This document shows positions 5,198-8,417 of a stretch of 8,417 nt of DNA, piece after piece. A program made the position numbers and the translations under genes. The notes under the pieces were generated by a model that saw only the letters and a program-made list of their open reading frames with translations, did not search any database and was not told where the DNA came from. This stretch comes from Verrucomicrobiota bacterium (lineage in GTDB: Bacteria; Verrucomicrobiota; Verrucomicrobiia; Chthoniobacterales; UBA10450). How positions within the stretch are numbered: the stretch's first letter is position 1; every line of letters starts with the position of its first letter. Location of the stretch: contig QHOM01000109.1 in the NCBI GenBank assembly GCA_003218785.1, positions 1 through 8,417 of the forward strand, written 5' to 3'.

Positions 5198-5904
5198 ACC
5201 GACAAATTAGTACCCGGCTGCCGCTCGATCGTGAGGCGCTGAATTGGCCGGCTCGAACGCGCGCTCAGCACATTATAATCGGGACCATAGTTATATACGA
5301 CATTGTTTTGAACGGTGATGTTGGTCACGTTCACTGTGTTGTTAATATAAGTAACGTTCTGCGACCACGGGTAAATCCGATCGCGCAAGACCGGCTCACC
5401 GATAAAACGAGCATCGATAAAGTTGTAGTAGGCTGGACCGATATCGAATTCGATGTCCACCTGACCGCCAATGGGCTGCCCCTCATAAACGATTCCAGGA
5501 CCGCGTGGAGGCAACGGTGCCCAGCCGACATAGTCACCGCCGGTTCGCCATGAAACCCAGGCCGGGCCCCAGTCGAGATCACTGCCGAGAAACCAGACCC
5601 AGCCATAATCAGCCATCTTGGCCCAGCGGCCATAATGATAGGTTGCCCAACCGAAATCTTCGTACGAGATCCATGTCCATCCGTCATCGGTATAGGCCCA
5701 ATAGCCATCGGCATAGGGACGCCAATTAGGATCATTCACAGCCACATCGGGTTGCCAGCCGTAGCCGTAGCCTTCAACGTCGATCCAGTTCCCGCCGGAT
5801 AGATTATTGTAAAAGAAATCGACAGAGACCTCCTGTCCCTTTACCCGCGGGAGAGCAGGCAAGACAAGAGCGAGCATGGTTAGTACAAAAAGTATTTTTT
5901 TCAT
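5110..5904 (-). CDS. Secreted DUF6600-type tryptophan-rich protein (frameshifted 3' end)
   Basis: ATG at 5904 starts a clear signal peptide, MKKILFVLTMLALVLPALP, with cleavage near residue 23-24. Residues 40-135 carry the DUF6600 pattern of closely spaced aromatics: DGYWAYTDDGWTWISYE, GWATYHYGRW, YGWVWF, then WGPAWVSWR and VGWAPLPP. The domain is known from many environmental bacteria and has no established function. Residues 150-205 contain an Asn-rich strand region (NNTVNVTNITVQNN). Up to about residue 236 the sequence fits the family. The last 28 residues are basic and unlike it, because of a one-base shift near 5191-5200. The reading in the next frame continues to 4286 and would give a protein of about 539 residues. 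Upstream in-frame codons to 6114 are Arg-rich and not part of the protein. Confidence 0.85.
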   Translation of the reverse strand: MKKILFVLTMLALVLPALPRVKGQEVSVDFFYNNLSGGNWIDVEGYGYGWQPDVAVNDPNWRPYADGYWAYTDDGWTWISYEDFGWATYHYGRWAKMADYGWVWFLGSDLDWGPAWVSWRTGGDYVGWAPLPPRGPGIVYEGQPIGGQVDIEFDIGPAYYNFIDARFIGEPVLRDRIYPWSQNVTYINNTVNVTNITVQNNVVYNYGPDYNVLSARSSRPIQRLTIERQPGTNLSVAAKSGALTKVRRSRNSSMAGPVFLMRPS

Positions 5905-6310
5905 ATCGTGAGAGAAGGTTTTGAGGCGTTCGACTTCAGCGCCTCGCGATTTATTCATCTTATGGATTCGAAAATCGCGCATCGGTCGCGCGTGGCGCGG
6001 CTGAAAATGACGAAATCCGGGTGACCCGTATTTGCCACCGCCACGGCGTGCCAGGCGAAGCGGACATCGGCGCTGAAATTTCGTTGGTGGGCAACGCGAT
6101 GCACGAGAGGTCAAAAAAATAACGATGCCCGCGAACCACGCGAATGGACGCGAAAAAGTAGTCTCGATCTTTGATTCATTCGCGCTAATTCGTGTGATTC
6201 ACAGGCTTTAAGAACACTCACCGGCCCAGGGTGAAAATGACAAATATCGAAGCTCGAATGCCAATTCCGACCAGCAGGTTCCAGTATCTACAGAGGAAGG
6301 CGCCACCAAC
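5905..6310. other. Intergenic region upstream of the DUF6600 gene
   Basis: No gene is supported in this stretch. It contains the inverted repeat at 6127-6206. The stretch 6000-6060 resembles repeated intergenic sequence rather than coding DNA: its minus-strand translation is short, Arg/Gly-rich and precedes a clear signal peptide start. The promoter of the DUF6600 gene should be within about 100 bases of 5904 but I cannot place it. Confidence 0.4.
6127..6206. repeat. Imperfect inverted repeat, 29-base arms
   Basis: The left arm, 6127-6155, contains gcgaaccacgcgaatgg. Its complement matches the right arm, 6178-6206, which contains attcgtgtgattcacaggc, at about 21 of 29 positions, with most differences being transitions. 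A 22-base spacer separates the arms. Layout and size fit a REP/MITE-like palindromic element. Diverged arms suggest an old copy. Confidence 0.6.
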
Positions 6311-6356
6311 TTTGTCTTGACCTCTCCCTCGGATTCTGCCAGCCTTGGCGGCAACG

Positions 6357-6672
6357 ATGCGTCTGTTGTTCGAAATATTGATTATCGGCACGCTGATTTA
6401 TCTCGGTTGGGAAAAACCTTTTAAAGAACGGGTGAATCAGGTACGCGGGATTTCTGCGGTCAAGCAAAGTGTATCTGCGATGGAAAGAACTCTGGCGGCA
6501 ACGCCCACGCCGACGCCAAGATCGATTCCGTAGCTAAGAGTCCTCGTCAGAACGACGCCATCGCCGCCGGGGCGTAGATGCAGGATACAAGCCCACCGCT
6601 TGGTGTGGGATCATTCTACGAGGCGAAAAGAACCCGGATACTTCAGCTTGCGTAGAACACGAAGACCAGTAG
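6357..6672 (+). pseudogene. Decayed first copy of the small membrane-anchored protein gene
   Basis: The first 59 codons are open and begin MRLLFEILIIGTLIYLGW, nearly identical to the intact copy at 6859-7224. A TAG at 6531-6533 then interrupts it where the other copy has CTG (in IPLL). Homology continues beyond this: CTAAGA, then GCCGGGGCGTAGATG against GCCGGGCGCATGGATG, where a Trp codon has become TAG. Finally VEHEDQ and stop at 6670-6672 match VRHYDQ and stop. There are also small length differences between the copies. ATG at 6357 is the likely original start; the in-frame TTG at 6345 lies in conserved but non-coding leader. A 59-residue product with one membrane segment could still be made. 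Confidence 0.75.
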
Positions 6673-6858
6673 CGAAGCGCCGGTAACGCGCTATTCATTT
6701 ATGGTACTACGTACTACTCGGTCAGGTCCTCGAGCTGTTGTCTGAGATCAGATGGAATGTGAGGCCGATATCATCGTTGCAGCGAAAACCAACGCATCCT
6801 TGGTCGCAAAATTGTCTTGACCTCCTCCCCCCGGGTTGTGCCAGCCTCGGCGGCAACG
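6673..6858. other. Spacer between tandem copies, leader of the intact copy
   Basis: No gene is supported. The last 45 bases are the duplicated leader, including TTGACC at 6817-6822, which could be a -35 element although no convincing -10 follows. Around 6714-6735, tactcggtcaggtcctcgagctg resembles 7698-7720 with about five differences. Confidence 0.4.
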
Positions 6859-7224
6859 ATGCGTCTGTTGTTCGAAATATTAATTGTCGGTGCGCTGATT
6901 TATCTCGCGTGGGACATGCCCTTGAAACAACGGGCAGACCAGGTGCAGGCGGCAATGCGCGCGGTGGTGAAGTCCAAGCCACCAGCAGCCGCACCAGAGG
7001 AAACCGTAGCGCCGCCAGTCCCGCCAACGTCAACTCCAATTCCGCTGCTAAGACCAATCCAAAGGGCGACAGTCCCGCCGGGCGCATGGATGTGGGATCC
7101 AAAACGCCAGTCGGTGCTTGATCGGCCGGCATACGGTCAGACCCAGGTTTCACAAAAATATCAGGATGCTTCCGGTCGAAGCTACTGGATCGATGCTCAA
7201 GGCGTACGGCACTACGACCAGTAG
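6859..7224 (+). CDS. Small membrane-anchored protein, intact copy (121 aa), family not recognised
   Basis: ATG at 6859 gives MRLLFEILIVGALIYLAW, a single N-terminal membrane segment. A charged stretch follows (KQRADQVQAAMRAVVKSK, about 22-40), then a Pro/Ala/Thr-rich linker (41-70) with repeated PP motifs. The C-terminal region has PPGAWMWDP, a Tyr/Gln-rich middle and a final SYWIDAQGVRHYDQ. The likely topology is inner-membrane anchor with a small periplasmic C-terminal domain on a proline-rich stalk. The frame extends 14 codons upstream to TTG at 6817. That part is leader DNA whose phase is not kept in the other copy, so it is excluded. No strong Shine-Dalgarno is seen. It is convergent with the frameshifted gene ending near 7150-7260. 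I do not recognise the family and assign no function. Confidence 0.7.
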   Translation: MRLLFEILIVGALIYLAWDMPLKQRADQVQAAMRAVVKSKPPAAAPEETVAPPVPPTSTPIPLLRPIQRATVPPGAWMWDPKRQSVLDRPAYGQTQVSQKYQDASGRSYWIDAQGVRHYDQ

Positions 7225-7471
7225 CGAAGCGCCGATACCGGGGTACTCACTTACTGCTTGGCAGCCCCCTTCCTTCTGGACGCCGGTGATGAGAACTACA
7301 TCAAAGACTTCGAAGCGATCACTGTCCGGTTTTGCGACGTAAAAGATCCGGCCCGACCCCGAAATCATCCAAACTCTGGGCGCGCGGAACTTCTAAGGTG
7401 CGGCCGTCGGCCATTGTGATCTTAAACGGGCGGCCAGTACGAACAGCTTCGCGCAGGGCATCTGTCGTCAT
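7150..7471 (-). pseudogene. Frameshifted small gene, DUF-like ADGRxxxV protein
   Basis: ATG at 7471 starts MTTDALREAVRTGRPFKITM, then ADGRTLEVP, and runs in that frame to TGA at 7319 with an unrelated end. The coherent continuation is in another frame, from about 7368: MISGSGRIFYVAKPDSDRF, then EVFDVVLITGV. Together they look like a widespread short protein of about 70-75 residues (LREAL, then PFxIxMADGR, VxxPEF, GRxxxV, DVxLI). I know these from Planctomycetes and Verrucomicrobia only as hypothetical proteins. Sixteen bases lie between the CCG codon and the second-frame ATG, where a multiple of three is expected, which suggests one extra base near 7368-7384. Sequence below about 7260 is probably read-through: it overlaps the convergent gene and does not fit the family. 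Confidence 0.55.
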
Positions 7472-7576
7472 GCTCCGAGTGTATTCTTAGGCTCGAAATT
7501 TGCAATTCCACAACCCCGCGACGCTGGCGATCCCGGCAGCATCCGGTATCCAGCATCCAGCTACCTAGCATCCGAG

Positions 7577-7663
7577 ATGGCCATGAAACGTGCATATACA
7601 CGCATGATCGAAATCGACAAGTGCTGGTACTGTAGTGACAGGCGTGTCGCCTGCGGAAGGTAG
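7577..7663 (+). pseudogene. Possible N-terminal relic of a HicB-like antitoxin gene
   Basis: A 28-codon frame reads MAMKRAYTRMIEIDKCWYC, then leaves the pattern and stops at 7661-7663. The start resembles HicB-like antitoxins of the MKRxYTxxIExxxxWYVGY type. The resemblance ends at WY, next to a pair of REP-like hairpins. It may be an antitoxin gene interrupted by such an element. The match is short, so confidence is low. Confidence 0.3.
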
Positions 7664-7686
7664 GGAATTGCAGCCGGCACGGCTGC
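7639..7686. repeat. Pair of REP-like short hairpins
   Basis: Two perfect palindromic hairpins lie 16 bases apart: caggcg-tgt-cgcctg at 7639-7653 and gcagccg-gca-cggctgc at 7670-7686. Both have 3-base loops. Neither is followed by a T run. Their paired arrangement fits a REP-type intergenic element. Confidence 0.55.
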
Positions 7687-7698
7687 CCCCATAAACGT

Positions 7699-7766
7699 AC
7701 TCGGTCACTTCTTCAAGCTGCCTACCAAGGACATCTATGCTTCAAGAAACCAGGTCGTGACCGAGT
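7699..7766. repeat. Long-range inverted repeat
   Basis: Perfect 10-base arms actcggtcac (7699-7708) and gtgaccgagt (7757-7766) enclose a second pair, ttcttcaagc (7709-7718) and gcttcaagaa (7739-7748), with one mismatch. The inner pair is offset by eight bases on the right side. No gene explains it. Confidence 0.5.
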
Positions 7767-7958
7767 GTCCGGCAGCTGCCGGATGGAGCCAAGATCGTCT
7801 CTCACCTTCGGCGAGGACGACGTGTAACGAGCTTTGGTCAGCGCGTCGTCTCTAAAATTCTATTCGTTTACGACCTCGATCTGCTTGTCGATCACTTGGC
7901 CGGTAAACCAGCTGATCGCGACGCGGACCAATAGCGTTGCTTGCCTTCAACGATGAAG

Positions 7959-8189
7959 TCACACAAGCGCTTCGATCTCGCGAAGAGATGTTGATCGGGG
8001 AAGCGGCCGTCCTTCGGCTTCGTGCAATCGGATCCACTCATCGACCGCTTCGCATAACTCGGCATAGACTGCCCGCTCGTCGCTCCCATGGACGCCACCG
8101 AACATAAGAACTGGGCAGCGACCAATATAGCACTGATCTTCTTCACTCCAGGCAACAACTTTTACATAGCGGTCAGATGTTTTGCTCAT
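7959..8189 (-). CDS. hicB: HicB-family antitoxin, short form (76 aa)
   Basis: HicB proteins bind and neutralise the HicA toxin and usually repress their own operon. Residues 8-55 show the HicB fold region: YVKVVAWSEEDQCYIG, then CPVLMFGGVHG, then ELCEAVDEWI, ending EAEGRPLP. The ATG at 8189 overlaps the hicA stop by the sequence ATGA (8186-8189), so translation is probably coupled. Many relatives continue after GRPLP with a ribbon-helix-helix or helix-turn-helix DNA-binding segment. Here the protein stops 13 residues later at EIEALV. The C-terminal DNA-binding part therefore appears to be missing or lost by truncation. Neutralisation may remain possible; autoregulation is doubtful. Confidence 0.85.
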   Translation of the reverse strand: MSKTSDRYVKVVAWSEEDQCYIGRCPVLMFGGVHGSDERAVYAELCEAVDEWIRLHEAEGRPLPRSTSLREIEALV

Positions 8190-8380
8190 GCTTGGATCTT
8201 TTGAATTGCACGTTTAAGGTCTCGCTCCTGATAATGTTTGGCATCTTCTCCCGGCGCTCCGGAAAGCGTAATTTTCACGCCGCTCGGATGAAGGAAGTTT
8301 CGATGCGATCCTTTGCCTCCGCGATCAACAAACCCATGCTTTTCCAGATCGGCGATGAGTTGCCGAATCTTGCGAGGCAC
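8186..8380 (-). CDS. hicA: HicA-family mRNA interferase toxin (64 aa)
   Basis: HicA is a small dsRBD-fold toxin that cleaves mRNA and is held inactive by HicB. From the GTG at 8380 the protein reads (M)PRKIRQLIADLEKHGF, then GGKGSHRNFLHPSG with the conserved catalytic His in GSH (residue 26). It continues with ITLSG and ends GEDAKHYQERDLKRAI, the typical family end. The GTG is chosen because PRKIRQLI is the usual family start. A TTG two codons upstream (8386) is possible, and an in-frame TGA closes the frame just beyond. No good Shine-Dalgarno is visible. The toxin-before-antitoxin order with ATGA overlap is the standard hicAB layout. The gene looks intact, and its promoter lies in or beyond the last 30 bases of the window. 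Confidence 0.9.
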   Translation of the reverse strand: MPRKIRQLIADLEKHGFVDRGGKGSHRNFLHPSGVKITLSGAPGEDAKHYQERDLKRAIQKIQA

Positions 8381-8417
8381 ATGCAAACAATATCATCGAA
8401 AGCAAAAACTTCAAGAT

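Larger units (their letters stand above)
6311..7245 (+). repeat. Tandem duplication containing the membrane-protein gene and its leader
   Basis: Two direct copies begin with ttgtcttgacctc at about 6313 and 6815 and extend past the stop codons through agcgaagcgccg (6671-6682 and 7223-7234), about 500 bases apart. The leaders are alike but differ in length by two bases just upstream of the ATG. That argues the region is not translated and supports the ATG starts at 6357 and 6859. Confidence 0.75.
7472..7958. other. Intergenic region with short repeats and hairpins
   Basis: No intact gene is supported. It contains four spaced copies of gcatcc/gtatcc between 7539 and 7573, a possible HicB-like relic (7577-7633), two REP-like hairpins (7639-7653 and 7670-7686) and an inverted repeat (7699-7766). 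The stretch 7770-7958 shows nothing recognisable beyond the region just past hicB. Confidence 0.45.

Noticed and set aside
5308..5735. Reading frames in other phases over the DUF6600 gene, both strands
   Set aside because: They are shadows produced by the tryptophan/glycine-rich coding sequence and have no start signals or family match.
6215..6425. Plus-strand open frame over the leader of the first membrane-protein copy (contains TSPSDSASLGGNDASVV)
   Set aside because: It has no start codon with a ribosome site, and its phase is not kept in the second copy, whose leader differs by two bases.
6722..7153. 143-residue minus-strand frame over the intact membrane-protein gene
   Set aside because: It is antisense to a gene supported by a paralog and shows no recognisable domain.
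7539..7573. Four short gcatcc/gtatcc units considered as a CRISPR or iteron array
   Set aside because: Units are six bases with irregular spacing and no spacer pattern, so this is only low-complexity repeat sequence.

Overview
The window looks like chromosomal DNA from a soil or environmental bacterium. My best guess is Verrucomicrobiota (Chthoniobacterales/Udaeobacter-like). This rests on the mix of a tryptophan-rich DUF6600 protein, lysine-ending mini-lipoproteins, a hicAB pair, a short-lived integron-type integrase relic and REP-like hairpins. It is an inference, not a match to a known genome.

Layout. Positions 1-864 hold the N-terminal 288 codons of histidine ammonia-lyase (minus strand, running off the left edge). 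Positions 1150-2252 are a tandem-duplicated minus-strand block. It contains an L,D-transpeptidase (1791-2252), a 40-residue lipoprotein (1559-1681), the decayed 3' end of a second L,D-transpeptidase (about 1444-1539), a second 39-residue lipoprotein (1220-1339) and a strong terminator (1150-1179). Divergent from it is asd (2285-3307), aspartate-semialdehyde dehydrogenase. This enzyme feeds diaminopimelate, lysine, threonine and methionine synthesis, and so also peptidoglycan. A membrane-anchored PAN/Apple-domain protein (3434-3760, minus) follows.

Positions 3800-4265 are a scar region. It has an N-terminal fragment of an integron-type tyrosine recombinase, a small minus-strand reading frame abutting its breakpoint, and a cluster of hairpins. 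Positions 4286-5904 (minus) carry a secreted DUF6600 protein whose long Pro/Gly/Ala/Gln-rich tail is separated from the N-terminal domain by a one-base frameshift. Positions 6127-6206 are an inverted repeat. Positions 6311-7224 contain two tandem copies of a small membrane-anchored protein gene; the first is a pseudogene with nonsense codons and the second is intact. Positions 7150-7471 hold a frameshifted small gene (minus). Positions 7530-7770 hold short repeats, REP-like hairpins and a possible HicB-like relic. The right end is a hicAB toxin-antitoxin pair (minus).

The most interesting idea is the pairing of an L,D-transpeptidase with tiny lipoproteins that end in lysine. That is the arrangement expected of a miniature Braun-type system linking outer membrane to peptidoglycan, and here it has been duplicated as a unit and then partly lost. 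The window also has unusually many broken genes: a transpeptidase remnant, the DUF6600 frameshift, the first membrane-protein copy, the 7.4 kb gene and the integrase fragment.
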